Part shown: positions 6,757-15,525 of the stretch, one piece after another
Position numbering within the stretch: the stretch's first letter is position 1
Layout: each line of letters opens with the position of its first letter
Assembly (NCBI RefSeq): GCF_030371825.1
Contig: NZ_JAUDDM010000017.1
Length of the DNA: 42,075 nucleotides
Source: Collinsella sp944321445
Lineage (GTDB): Bacteria; Actinomycetota; Coriobacteriia; Coriobacteriales; Coriobacteriaceae
Direction: 5' to 3' (one strand)
Translations under genes and position numbers: made by a program
Notes under the pieces: model-generated
The model's input: only the letters and a program-made list of their open reading frames with translations
Told to the model about the DNA's origin: nothing
Databases searched by the model: none

Positions 6757-8820
6757 ATGCCGACAGCCTATCCCACGCTTTTCAGCCCCATCAAAATCGG
6801 CAGCATCGAGGTGCCCAACCGCATTGCCATGATGCCCATGGGCGTGTTCTCGCCGCGTCTCATGAACCTCAGGACCGCGGCCTACACCAAGGAGGGTGCG
6901 GATTACTACATCGAGCGCGCCAAGGGAGGCACCGGCCTCATCATCTCGGGCATCGTGCCCATCATCCCCATGCCGTACCTGAACCCGGTGAACCACCCAG
7001 AGGAGTACGTCGAGCAGATGCGCTACCTCTTCGACGGCGTGCACGAGTATGGATCGAAGATGTTTATCCAGTTCACGGCCATGAACGGCCGTGCGGCGTG
7101 GTTCGAGGACGGCAAGGTGGACCCTGGCTTGCCCGCACCTTCGGAGATTCAGAACGTTTGGGATCCCACCCTTAAGAACCGGGCCATGACGGTCGAGGAG
7201 ATCCATCAGTACGTGAAGAACTTCGCAACGGCGGCCGCGCTTGTCAAGGAAGCGGGCGGCGACGGCGTCGAGATCCATGCCGTTCACGAAGGCTACCTGC
7301 TCGACCAGTTTGCCATCAGCTTCTTCAACCACCGTACCGACGAGTACGGCGGTTCGCTTGAGAATCGCCTGCGCTTCGCGAAGGAGATCGTCGAGGCCAT
7401 CAAGGCCGCGTGCGGCGAGGACTTCCCCGTCTCGCTTCGCTTCAGCGTGCGCAGCTACGTGAAGGACTTCAACCGCGGCGCGCTGCCGGGCGAGGAATTC
7501 GAGGAGAAAGGCCGCGACCTCGCCGAGGCGCTCGAGGCGGCGAAGCTACTCGAGAGCTATGGCTACGACATGCTCAACTGCGACAACGGCTCGTACGACT
7601 CCTGGTATTGGCCGCACCCGCCCGTCTATATGCCCAAGGCGTGCAACCTCGAGGACGTCATGAAGGTCAAAGAGGTCGTGAACATTCCCGTGGTGTGCGC
7701 CGGTCGCTTCGATGACCCCGATCTTGCCGAGAAGGCCATTTCGGAGGGCAAGATTGACATGATGGGCATGGGCCGCCCCCTGCTCGCCGATCCGGAGCTT
7801 GCTAACAAGTTCTGCGAGGGACGCCTCGACGATATCCGTCCCTGCATCTCCTGCCATCAGGGATGTCTGGCGCGCATCTTCCAGCACAAGGACATTAGCT
7901 GCGCGGTCAATCCAGCGTGCGGTCGCGAGAAGAGCATGGTCGTCACGCCCGCCGAGACCGCAAAGCACGTCGCCGTCGTCGGCGGCGGCCTGGGTGGCAT
8001 GGAGGCCGCGCGCGTGAGCGCGCTGCGCGGCCATACGGTCGACCTGTTCGAGAAGACCGGCGAGCTGGGCGGAGTCTTCGTGTGGGCAGCCTCGCTCGAC
8101 TTCAAGGAAGATGACCGTAGGCTGCTCGCGTGGTACAAGAAGCAGATGGCGGATTTGGGTGTGAACGTGCACCTCAACTGTGAAGCCACGGCCGACACGG
8201 TTGCGGATTACGACGAGGTCTACGTCGCCACGGGTGCCACGGAGCGCAAGCTCGACACTCCCGGTTTCGATAGCCCGAACGTCACGTATGCCATCGACAC
8301 GCTTTCTGCGCACGATGAATTCGAGGGCGATGACGTTGTGATCATCGGTGGCGGCCTCACCGGCTGCGAGATTGCCTACGACTTGGGCCGCAAGGGCAAG
8401 AAGGTCACGATCGTCGAGATGACCGAGACGATCCTGAACGCCTATGGCCTCTCCGCGGCAAACTACAACATGCTCATGGACCTGCTCGACTACTATCACG
8501 TGTGCGTCATCAAGAACGCGGTGGTGCAGAAGTACGAGAACGGCGTGGCCTACGTCGAAGAGACCGAGAAGAACTATCCCAATATCGCCAACCGCGCCAA
8601 GCGTATGTTCGCGCTGGGTCCGCAGGGCGAAAAGCATGTTCACGAGATTCCTGCCGACCACATCGTCGCCTGCGTGGGCTACATCGCCAACCAGGATCTG
8701 TACCACGAGCTTGCGGCGAAGGTTCCCGAGGACCGACTGCACCTCATCGGTGACGCGGTCCATCCCGCAAATGTTATGGAGGCAATTTGGAACGCCTTCG
8801 AATGCGCAATCGAGCGCTAG
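6757..8820 (+). CDS. NADH:flavin oxidoreductase / 2-enoate reductase (4Fe-4S old yellow enzyme family)
   Basis: 687 residues from ATG 6757 (GAAAGGGG upstream). The N-terminal TIM barrel of old yellow enzyme type carries FMN (TLFSPIKIGSIEVPNRI; IHAVHEGYLLDQF; NHRTDEYGGSLENRLRF; GMGRPLLADPE). A 4Fe-4S motif follows near residue 362 (CISCHQGC ... C..NPACGRE). Then come an FAD-binding fold (VAVVGGGLGGMEAARVSALRG, about residue 404) and an NAD(P) fold (VIIGGGLTGCEIAYDLG, about 527). This matches enoate reductase, 2,4-dienoyl-CoA reductase and the BaiCD/BaiH bile-acid enzymes. The HEGY catalytic block resembles the Bai group. It likely reduces an activated C=C bond with NADH as an electron sink in the cytoplasm. 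Control by the divergent TetR protein is probable; the substrate cannot be read from sequence. Confidence 0.9.
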   Translation: MPTAYPTLFSPIKIGSIEVPNRIAMMPMGVFSPRLMNLRTAAYTKEGADYYIERAKGGTGLIISGIVPIIPMPYLNPVNHPEEYVEQMRYLFDGVHEYGSKMFIQFTAMNGRAAWFEDGKVDPGLPAPSEIQNVWDPTLKNRAMTVEEIHQYVKNFATAAALVKEAGGDGVEIHAVHEGYLLDQFAISFFNHRTDEYGGSLENRLRFAKEIVEAIKAACGEDFPVSLRFSVRSYVKDFNRGALPGEEFEEKGRDLAEALEAAKLLESYGYDMLNCDNGSYDSWYWPHPPVYMPKACNLEDVMKVKEVVNIPVVCAGRFDDPDLAEKAISEGKIDMMGMGRPLLADPELANKFCEGRLDDIRPCISCHQGCLARIFQHKDISCAVNPACGREKSMVVTPAETAKHVAVVGGGLGGMEAARVSALRGHTVDLFEKTGELGGVFVWAASLDFKEDDRRLLAWYKKQMADLGVNVHLNCEATADTVADYDEVYVATGATERKLDTPGFDSPNVTYAIDTLSAHDEFEGDDVVIIGGGLTGCEIAYDLGRKGKKVTIVEMTETILNAYGLSAANYNMLMDLLDYYHVCVIKNAVVQKYENGVAYVEETEKNYPNIANRAKRMFALGPQGEKHVHEIPADHIVACVGYIANQDLYHELAAKVPEDRLHLIGDAVHPANVMEAIWNAFECAIER

Positions 8821-8968
8821 GCAAGAGTTTTGAGGGCGCACCACGGCGGCGTCTCTCAAGTCTTTGTTGACGATGGGCGGCCCGTCAGCTCTGATTCCCC
8901 TGTTGGTATCGGGCTTGGCGGGTCGCTTTCCGTTTGCGCAGCATGCGCGCGGTGCGTTGGGTGTTACC

Positions 8969-8977
8969 TGCTATGAT
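8969..8977 (+). promoter_or_regulatory. Possible extended -10 promoter of capA-like gene
   Basis: TGCTATGAT fits an extended -10 element (TGnTATGAT), 33 bases before the ATG at 9011. No clear -35 is visible. The rest of the 190-base gap after the flavin reductase gene shows nothing I recognise. Confidence 0.35.
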
Positions 8978-9010
8978 GGGCGGGAGGTCGATTTCGCGCA
9001 GGGGGACGCT

Positions 9011-10273
9011 ATGGCAGGCAAAGCAGACAATATCACGGCAATGCAGTCGGGCCATGCGACGGCGCACGGTGGCATTACCCGTCGAGGCCTGCTTGCCGGT
9101 GCGCTTCTGGGCGTTTTGGGCGCCAGCGGGTGCACGGGGGAGAGCCCCGCAGGTTCCGGGTCGACGGGCAGCGGGACCATCGGGGCCGATCTTGCCGTCG
9201 TGACCGACAGCGAAAAGCCTGCGCGCGTGACTGTGATGATGGTGGGCGACATGCTCGTGCACCCCGGCGTGTGGATGAGCGGCGAGCGCGACGACGGGAC
9301 CCGCAACTATGACCATCTCTTTGCGAACCTTGCCGACGATTTTTCCGGCACCGACATCGCCATGGTGAACCAAGAGACCATCCTGGGCGGCGCCGAGCAC
9401 GGCCTTTCCGGGTATCCCACGTTCAACAGTCCTCAGGAGTTGGGAGATGCCGAGGTCGCGGCGGGCGTGGACGTTTCGATTTCGGCAACCAACCATGCGC
9501 TCGACCGCGGCTTTGCGGGCATTACCTGGGCGCTTGAGTACTGGCGCACGAAACATCCCGAGATTCTTGTGCCGGGCATCGCCGATACGCAGGAGAAAGC
9601 CGACGAGATTCCGATGCTCGAGCGCAACGGGGTGAAGGTCGCTGTCCTGAACTACACCGAGTCCACAAACGGCATTCCCATCCCCTCCGACGCGCCGTTT
9701 TGCGTGAAGACCTTGGGCGAGGCTGATTTTGCTTCCGACATGACGCGAGCGCGCGAGGCCGGTGCGGAGTTCATCGTGGTTTGTCCGCACTGGGGCACGG
9801 AGTATGTGTACAAGCCCACCGAGGAGCAGATTCGCTGGGCAAGCGAGCTGGTCGAGGCCGGTGCGGATGTCATCATCGGCACGCATCCCCATGTGCTCGA
9901 GCCCGTTGAGGTGCTCGACGGGCCGGACGGTCGCCAGGTGCCCGTGTTCTGGTCGCTTGGCAACTACATTTCCTGGCAGGCGGAAAAGCCGCGCATGGTG
10001 GGTGGCATGGCGAAGGTAACGCTCGAGCGCCGCGGCGGGGAGTGCCGCGTGGTGGACTACTCGCTGACGCCGCTCGTGAGCCATCTGGCGCTGAGCCCCG
10101 CCATGAGCGTGTATCGCTTGGCGGACTACACCGAGGAACTCGCCGCCCAAAACGCAGTGCGCAGCATGCCCGGATGCAGCAACTTCACCGTTGCCTACTG
10201 CCGCGAGCTCGTGGCCCAGATTCTCGGTGAGGGCTACGATGCGGAGGCCTGCCAGCTTGCCGTGACGCTGTAA
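9011..10273 (+). CDS. CapA-family (poly-gamma-glutamate synthesis type) exported lipoprotein
   Basis: 420 residues from ATG 9011, behind AGGGGGA. The N terminus has a twin-arginine signal with a lipobox-like end (TRRGLLAGALLGVLGASGC), so the protein is probably exported by Tat and anchored at the outer face. A low-complexity Ser/Gly linker follows. The CapA/PgsA metallophosphatase-like domain shows VMMVGDMLVH, NQET, SATNHALDRG, VVCPHWGTEY, GADVIIGTHPHVLEPVE and FWSLGNYIS. Family members act in polyglutamate capsule export or anchoring, but many lone copies have no known substrate. No capB/capC neighbour is present, so a capsule role is not supported here. Confidence 0.88.
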   Translation: MAGKADNITAMQSGHATAHGGITRRGLLAGALLGVLGASGCTGESPAGSGSTGSGTIGADLAVVTDSEKPARVTVMMVGDMLVHPGVWMSGERDDGTRNYDHLFANLADDFSGTDIAMVNQETILGGAEHGLSGYPTFNSPQELGDAEVAAGVDVSISATNHALDRGFAGITWALEYWRTKHPEILVPGIADTQEKADEIPMLERNGVKVAVLNYTESTNGIPIPSDAPFCVKTLGEADFASDMTRAREAGAEFIVVCPHWGTEYVYKPTEEQIRWASELVEAGADVIIGTHPHVLEPVEVLDGPDGRQVPVFWSLGNYISWQAEKPRMVGGMAKVTLERRGGECRVVDYSLTPLVSHLALSPAMSVYRLADYTEELAAQNAVRSMPGCSNFTVAYCRELVAQILGEGYDAEACQLAVTL

Positions 10274-10300
10274 GGCGATGGCGCCCCAGCCGCAGCGCGC

Positions 10301-12757
10301 CTAGCAAAAGCGGTCGCGCCAGCTGACGACGCGCTCGCGCATGCCCGCGATGTCCAATACACCCTCCGCGAAGCCCTTGCGCACCAGCTCTGCTGGCAGC
10401 AGCTCGTCGTACTTATCGAAGTACGGTACCTCGCCGGGATAGACGAGCTCGATGGGGTCGAAATCCTTTTCCGCCTCGTCGGCAACCACTTGGTAGAAGG
10501 TCGCCTCGTCGGCTTTCATGCGAAACTGCAGGAAGTAGGGGCGGGACGGGTCGAGTCCGCGCAGCCCCAGCTCGCCGGCGCATTTGATTTTGAGCAGGCG
10601 CTCGAGAGCCAAAAACGCGTAGCTCCCAAGCCACGGCAGCAGCGCCCAAGTGTCACCGCCCAGGTTGATGAGCGGACGGTCGATAAGGTGGGCGTTTGCC
10701 GCCACATGGCGCGCCTGCGCAAGGCGTGCGCGCGCGTTGGTCATGAGATAGGGATAGCCGCAGCTCTCCTTCAGCGCCTGGCGCATGCGTTCGAGCACGC
10801 GCGTGTTGATGTCGCCCGGGCAGTCGCCAAAATACGCGGGCACGCGCCCCTTCACCTGCGTGCAGTACACCAGGTGCCGTTTCCAGTCGACCTCCTCCAC
10901 GATCCAGCAGTGGCCGGCGATGGCGATGCGCTCCCCGGCAGGAGGCGGGTTCACGATGGTGCCGAGCTCGGCCGATTCCGAGCGCACGGTGAACTCTTCG
11001 TTTTCTTGGAACACCGCGTAGAACTTGAACGAGTTCGTGATGCGCTCGCCCGCGAGGCCCACGATGAGCCCGCCCGTCTCCGTCTGCTGGATGTGGTCGG
11101 TTTCGATAAGGTGGCGCAGCAGCGTGCGCAGGTCGTCGGCGCTGACGCGGTGGAAATAGGACAGCGTGAGCACGCGGCCCGCAAGCTCTGCCGGCGTGAG
11201 CTCGCCGCAGCCAGCAAGCGTCGCCATGACCTGGTGGTACAGCAGACTGTAGGGCAGGCGGTCGAGCTGCGGGGGTTCGACCCATTTCTCTTCACGGTAG
11301 AGCTGCACCAAGGCGATGCCCTGCAAAAGCTTCCACGGAATGGTCTCGGGCAGCATGGCGCGCGGTTCGGGCTGCTCCTCGCGTATAACGAAGTGCATCT
11401 CGGGAGGCAAATCGCGCCTACCGGTCCTACCCATGCGCTGCAGAAACGACGATACCGTGAACGGCGCGTCGATTTGAAAGGCGCGTTCCAGCCGTCCGAT
11501 GTCGATGCCCAGCTCAAGCGTGGCGGTCGTTACCGTTGTCTGGGTCTGCTCCTCGTCGCGCATGACCTCTTCGGCGGTTTCGCGGTAGGCGGCCGAGAGG
11601 TTGCCGTGATGAATAAGGAAGCGGTCCGGCTCGTGGTTGGCCTCGCAGTATTGGCGAAGCATGGTGCAGACGGCCTCGGCTTCCTCGCGCGAGTTGACAA
11701 AGACCAGGCACTTGCGCCCGCGCGTGTGCTCGAAGATGTAGCCCAGACCCGGGTCCGCATCGGCGGGTGCCGTATCCGTGGCTGTCATGAGCTCGGTTTC
11801 GGCAATCGGCGGGATGCCGACCTCGCCGTCCGTCGTGGCGCTTGCGGCAGGACCGGCGTGCGTCGCGTGCTCTCCCGTTCGGGAGGCTCGTGCGGCCAGG
11901 TCGCTCAGGGCAAGCGCCTTGTCGGTGGAGGGCCCTTGCGCTGCCTGCTCGAGCAGATCGTCAAGCGTGGGCGCACCCGCTTCGAGTCGCTCGCAGCTGA
12001 CCACTTCCGCCTGAACGGGTCCGGTCGTGTTGAGGGCGCGCTCGGTTGCCTGGGGGCCGGTGATGTAGAAGTGCTCCATGGAGAGGCGCCAGGTGCGGCG
12101 CGGCTCCTCGAAGCGGGGGATGATGCAGCCGCGCCCCGTGCCTGCCGAAAGAAACGCGCCGGTGCGCTCGGGGTCGCCGATGGTCGCCGAAAGACCGATG
12201 CGGCGCGGGTTGACGCCTGCCATGCGCGACAGGCGCTCGATGAGGCAGAGGGTCTGGCCTCCACGGTCGCCGCGCAGCAGCGAGTGCACCTCGTCGATGA
12301 CCACGAAGCGCAGGTCGCCGAACAGCCTTCCTATGGCGGAGTGCTTGTGCAGCAGCAGCGCCTCGAGCGATTCCGGGGTGATCTGCAGAATGCCCGATGG
12401 CTGTTTGAGCAGCTTGCGTTTGTGCGAGGCGGAGACGTCGCCATGCCAATGCCAGACGGGGATGTCCGCCTCTTCGCACAGGTCGTTCAGGCGATAGAAC
12501 TGATCGTTGATGAGGGCCTTGAGCGGTCCGATGTAGAGCGCTCCCACGCTGGCGGGCGGATCTTCCCAAAACAGCGAGAGGATGGGGAAGAAGGCAGCTT
12601 CCGTCTTTCCCGAGGCGGTTTGGGCGGTGAGCAGGACGTTCTCGTCGGTATTGAAGATAGCGTCCGCTGCGGCGACTTGGATGGAGCGCAGGCTCTCCCA
12701 CGAGTGGCTGTAGATGAAGTCCTGCACAAACGGTGCGTATCGGTCGAACGTGCCCAC
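10301..12757 (-). CDS. DEAD/DEAH-box (Lhr/BrxHI-like) superfamily II helicase
   Basis: 818 residues from GTG 12757, which has a strong AGGAGG four bases upstream; an in-frame ATG at 12823 lies inside the promoter and is rejected. Motif I TASGKTE near residue 50, DEVH near 155, SATIGDPERT, a linker rich in Ala/Thr/Gly around residues 270-340, then TTATLELGIDIG and QRMGRTGRR of the second RecA domain, and a long C-terminal region. This is an Lhr/YprA-like DNA helicase, similar in kind to BrxHI of type 2 BREX. Homologous sets of TerB protein, BrxD-like ATPase and such a helicase are usually adjacent; here the helicase lies 6 kb from the other two, on the same strand. Its promoter has a LexA-like box matching theirs. 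Role in DNA repair or defence is inferred. Confidence 0.88.
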   Translation of the reverse strand: MGTFDRYAPFVQDFIYSHSWESLRSIQVAAADAIFNTDENVLLTAQTASGKTEAAFFPILSLFWEDPPASVGALYIGPLKALINDQFYRLNDLCEEADIPVWHWHGDVSASHKRKLLKQPSGILQITPESLEALLLHKHSAIGRLFGDLRFVVIDEVHSLLRGDRGGQTLCLIERLSRMAGVNPRRIGLSATIGDPERTGAFLSAGTGRGCIIPRFEEPRRTWRLSMEHFYITGPQATERALNTTGPVQAEVVSCERLEAGAPTLDDLLEQAAQGPSTDKALALSDLAARASRTGEHATHAGPAASATTDGEVGIPPIAETELMTATDTAPADADPGLGYIFEHTRGRKCLVFVNSREEAEAVCTMLRQYCEANHEPDRFLIHHGNLSAAYRETAEEVMRDEEQTQTTVTTATLELGIDIGRLERAFQIDAPFTVSSFLQRMGRTGRRDLPPEMHFVIREEQPEPRAMLPETIPWKLLQGIALVQLYREEKWVEPPQLDRLPYSLLYHQVMATLAGCGELTPAELAGRVLTLSYFHRVSADDLRTLLRHLIETDHIQQTETGGLIVGLAGERITNSFKFYAVFQENEEFTVRSESAELGTIVNPPPAGERIAIAGHCWIVEEVDWKRHLVYCTQVKGRVPAYFGDCPGDINTRVLERMRQALKESCGYPYLMTNARARLAQARHVAANAHLIDRPLINLGGDTWALLPWLGSYAFLALERLLKIKCAGELGLRGLDPSRPYFLQFRMKADEATFYQVVADEAEKDFDPIELVYPGEVPYFDKYDELLPAELVRKGFAEGVLDIAGMRERVVSWRDRFC

Positions 12758-12806
12758 GTGCCCTCCTTCCACAGGTGACAGAAAACTGCCGGATTGGCGT
12801 GAGAGC

Positions 12807-12836
12807 AGTATAGCACAGAACAAGAACAGGTGTTCG
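12807..12836 (-). promoter_or_regulatory. LexA-like (SOS) box and -10 of the helicase gene
   Basis: On the minus strand CGAACACCTGTTC (12836-12824) holds an exact GAAC-N4-GTTC inverted pair, the core of Gram-positive and actinobacterial SOS boxes. Eleven bases downstream is TATACT (12812-12807), a good -10. The box lies where the -35 should be, so a bound repressor would block polymerase. The GTG start is about 50 bases further. The layout nearly repeats at 21768-21796. Confidence 0.65.
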
Positions 12837-12876
12837 TATTTTCTGATTCAGCGTGCTTGGGTTGACGGCTGTCTTC

Positions 12877-14295
12877 CTATGCGCCTACCCGGCTACGCCC
12901 AACGGTGAGCACGTGGGCGCCGAGAGCCTCGGCATCGCGCGGGTCGTGCGTGGACAGGACGATCGCCCGCCCGTTGGCGTGCGCTCGAATGAACGCGATA
13001 GCTCGTCGATGCGTGTCTTCATCCAGCCCGGTGAACGGCTCGTCGAGCAGCACGAGGTCACTCGGCGCGGCAAGGGCGCGCACAAGCTCGACGCGCCTGC
13101 GCTGGCCGCCGGAAAGCTCGCGGACCGGGACATCGAGCGCATCGGTCGGGAGCAACTCTGCCAGAAGCTCGCGTACGGGCGTCGCGGCACCCGAGAACAT
13201 GCGCACGTTGTCGCACGCATTCAGGTCATCGATCAGGCGTGTGTCCTGGAATATCGCAGACATGCGCATGTGCTCCAGCAGGTTCAGTTCACCGGAAAGA
13301 GGAGGGATCGTACCGCTGATTGTCGCGATGAACGTGGTTTTGCCGGCGCCCGATGGGCCTTGCAGGCACAGCGTCTCGCCGCGGTGCAGCGAAACGTCAA
13401 GACCGCGGCAGATGACGGTTCCCGTGTGGCCAATCGCCAGGTTGTGGGCGCCAACGAGCTCGCGCGCATCTGCCGTAGACGGTGCGGTGACTGCGGCTTC
13501 GCCCCGCCGCGCTGCCCAGCGTCCCGCCGCCGGCCAGCACGCTTTGAGCGCCGCCAACACCAGATGCTCGAACGCCCAGGCGATAAGCACCACCACGATG
13601 GTCCAGGCAAACAGGTCCGCGGTTTCGAGCAGAAGCTTCGCCTGGTAGATGCGTTCGCCAATGGAGCCATCGGGCACGCCGATGAGCTCGGCGGCAACGC
13701 CCGCCTTCCAGCTCATGGAGAGCACTGTGGCGCTTGCCGACACGAGGTAGGGGAGCACGCCGGGGACCACATGGGCAAGCAGCCGCACGCCCCAGCGCGC
13801 TCGGTAGAGCCAAAACAGCTCCTCGCGCGCGGGGTCGAGCTGATCGAGCCCCTTGAGCACGGGGAAGTAGACGCCCGGCAGCACCATGAGGAACACGGCG
13901 ATGGCGCTCACGTTGCGTGAACCGAACCAAATGAGCAACACGACGACCACGCAGGCCACCGGTGTACTCTTGATGGCTGAAAGCGCCGGGGCGATGAGAA
14001 TGCGCGCCGCGCGCCACGCATGGGCGGCAACCGCGAGCGCGATGGCGAGCACGTACCCTGCGGCGGTGCCCAGGGCGATGCGCGCGAGCGAAAACCCGAT
14101 GTGGCCCCAGAACTCCGGCTCAGGGATGAGGTGCACGAGGGAGCGCGCGGCATCGAGCGGGCCGGCGAGTATGAACTCGCTGTTCACGGCCATGCTCGCC
14201 GCTTGCCAGACAAGTATCCAGAACAGGATGGATGCAGCGCCGGTTGCGATGCGCCGCGTTGTGCCCGATGCGCGCTCTCCCATGTCGCCTTTCAA
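12877..14295 (-). CDS. ABC importer, fused permease and ATP-binding protein
   Basis: 472 residues. The first half (about 1-255) has several hydrophobic helices and resembles SsuC/TauC-type permeases, with the cytoplasmic loop SWKAGVAAELIGVPDGSIGE standing for the EAA motif. The second half is an ATPase: GPSGAGKTTFI, the signature ELSGGQRRRVELVRAL, Walker B LVLLDEPFTGLDE and the switch His in STHDPRD. Permease and ATPase are usually separate genes in this family, so the fusion is notable. It starts 6 bases after the stop of the binding-protein gene, so the two are one operon. Likely substrates of relatives include aliphatic sulfonates, nitrate and thiamine precursors; none can be chosen here. 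Confidence 0.9.
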   Translation of the reverse strand: MKGDMGERASGTTRRIATGAASILFWILVWQAASMAVNSEFILAGPLDAARSLVHLIPEPEFWGHIGFSLARIALGTAAGYVLAIALAVAAHAWRAARILIAPALSAIKSTPVACVVVVLLIWFGSRNVSAIAVFLMVLPGVYFPVLKGLDQLDPAREELFWLYRARWGVRLLAHVVPGVLPYLVSASATVLSMSWKAGVAAELIGVPDGSIGERIYQAKLLLETADLFAWTIVVVLIAWAFEHLVLAALKACWPAAGRWAARRGEAAVTAPSTADARELVGAHNLAIGHTGTVICRGLDVSLHRGETLCLQGPSGAGKTTFIATISGTIPPLSGELNLLEHMRMSAIFQDTRLIDDLNACDNVRMFSGAATPVRELLAELLPTDALDVPVRELSGGQRRRVELVRALAAPSDLVLLDEPFTGLDEDTHRRAIAFIRAHANGRAIVLSTHDPRDAEALGAHVLTVGRSRVGA

Positions 14296-14301
14296 GCCCG
14301 C

Positions 14302-15363
14302 TTACTCCTCGTAATAGAAATCGTCCTCGGGCACGGCGCCGCCCACCGAGGCGGGGTCGGCGCTGTACAGCACGTCGAGGTAACCGGTGAGCGCGGCTTT
14401 CATCTCGTCACCCGTGATGCACACCAAATGGCAGTTGGGAATCGCCTTGGCGGCGACGGGCTCGGCATCGACAATGCCTGCCTCCACGACCAGGGGTGCG
14501 GCAGTTTCGGGGTCGTCGTTCACCGTGTCGACCGATGCCGCCTGGCAGATGAGGAACTCCCCGATGGCCTGGGGGTTTTCGTCGACGAACGCGCGGCGTG
14601 CGACGGTGACGCCGGTCACGAGCTGGCTTCCCTCCTCGGCGTACTGCGCCCACACATCGGTGAGGTCGACAGGGGCGGCAAGCGCCTCGTTTTTCGTCAG
14701 CGCGGCGGTCACGAACGGCTGGGGCAGCACGCCCACGGCGCTCGCGTCCGCGGCGAGCACGTTCACGACCTCGGCGGCCTCGCTTTTGAACTCGAGCGTG
14801 ACGGAGTCGGCGATACCGGCGGCAGACAGCAGGTAGTTCATGGTGTATTCCGGCGTGGTGCCCTTGCCGGTGAGGTAGACGGTGCGCCCCGCCAGGTTCT
14901 CGAAGCTCGCGACGCTTGCGTCGCCGGTGACGACGGAGAGCACGCCGAGCGTGTTGATGTCCAGGCAAACGAGCTCACCCTCCAGCTTGTTGTACAGCAC
15001 GGAGGCGGCGTTGGCCGGGATGAGCGCGATGTCGATGTCGCCCTTGATGACCAGCGGCAGAATCTCATCCGCGGCGGTCATGATCTGGAAGTCGTAAGCG
15101 TTGTTGAACATGTCGGGGTTCTTCGCCTGATCCATGAACTCAACGAGGCCGATGGAGGTCGGGCCCTTGAGCGACGCGACGTGCACCTCGACGCCCTCGG
15201 ATGCCTCGGCGCTTCCGGCAGCGCTTCCCGCGGTAGAGCCGGCCTCCGGGGAGGTCTCGCTGCAGGCGCTCAGCGAGGCGACGGCGCCGATGGCGCCCAA
15301 GCCGGCGGCGATGAAGGCGCGGCGACCGAGTAAGCGGGACGAAACGATGGATGAATTCTTCAT
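14302..15363 (-). CDS. ABC transporter substrate-binding lipoprotein (SsuA/NMT1-like)
   Basis: 353 residues, ATG 15363 after AGGAAGGG. The N terminus has a Tat-type signal (GRRAFIAAGLGAIG) and a lipobox near LSAC, then an Ala/Ser/Gly linker. The mature domain looks like the NMT1/SsuA periplasmic-binding fold: VASLKGPTSIGLVEFM, GDIDIALIPANAASVLYNK, NLAGRTVYLTGKGTTPEY and VGVLPQPFVTAALTK. It delivers an unknown ligand to the fused permease-ATPase encoded next. The gene is divergent from the [FeFe] hydrogenase gene, sharing a 162-base AT-rich control region. The C terminus is acidic (EDDFYYEE). Confidence 0.9.
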   Translation of the reverse strand: MKNSSIVSSRLLGRRAFIAAGLGAIGAVASLSACSETSPEAGSTAGSAAGSAEASEGVEVHVASLKGPTSIGLVEFMDQAKNPDMFNNAYDFQIMTAADEILPLVIKGDIDIALIPANAASVLYNKLEGELVCLDINTLGVLSVVTGDASVASFENLAGRTVYLTGKGTTPEYTMNYLLSAAGIADSVTLEFKSEAAEVVNVLAADASAVGVLPQPFVTAALTKNEALAAPVDLTDVWAQYAEEGSQLVTGVTVARRAFVDENPQAIGEFLICQAASVDTVNDDPETAAPLVVEAGIVDAEPVAAKAIPNCHLVCITGDEMKAALTGYLDVLYSADPASVGGAVPEDDFYYEE

Positions 15364-15525
15364 GGTCAGACCCTTCCTGTTTGACGAGAAAAAGGGGCGC
15401 CATTTCGGGGGTGGTGCATATTACGTGCACTAAATTACGAAATGTCGTTCCAAAATACGGACAAATTGCCGAGTTCGATTATAAAATGTTGGAGCCTGTA
15501 GTACCTCCGAGAGGGGATTGTGAAT

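Noticed and set aside
10490..12778. Long plus-strand frame opposite the helicase
   Set aside because: All helicase motifs are on the minus strand; the plus frame has no ribosome site and no recognisable domain.
15433..15450. GAAATGTCGTTC before the hydrogenase as another SOS box
   Set aside because: One mismatch to GAAC-N4-GTTC and no match to the wider 13-base pattern; such sites are expected many times in 42 kb by chance.
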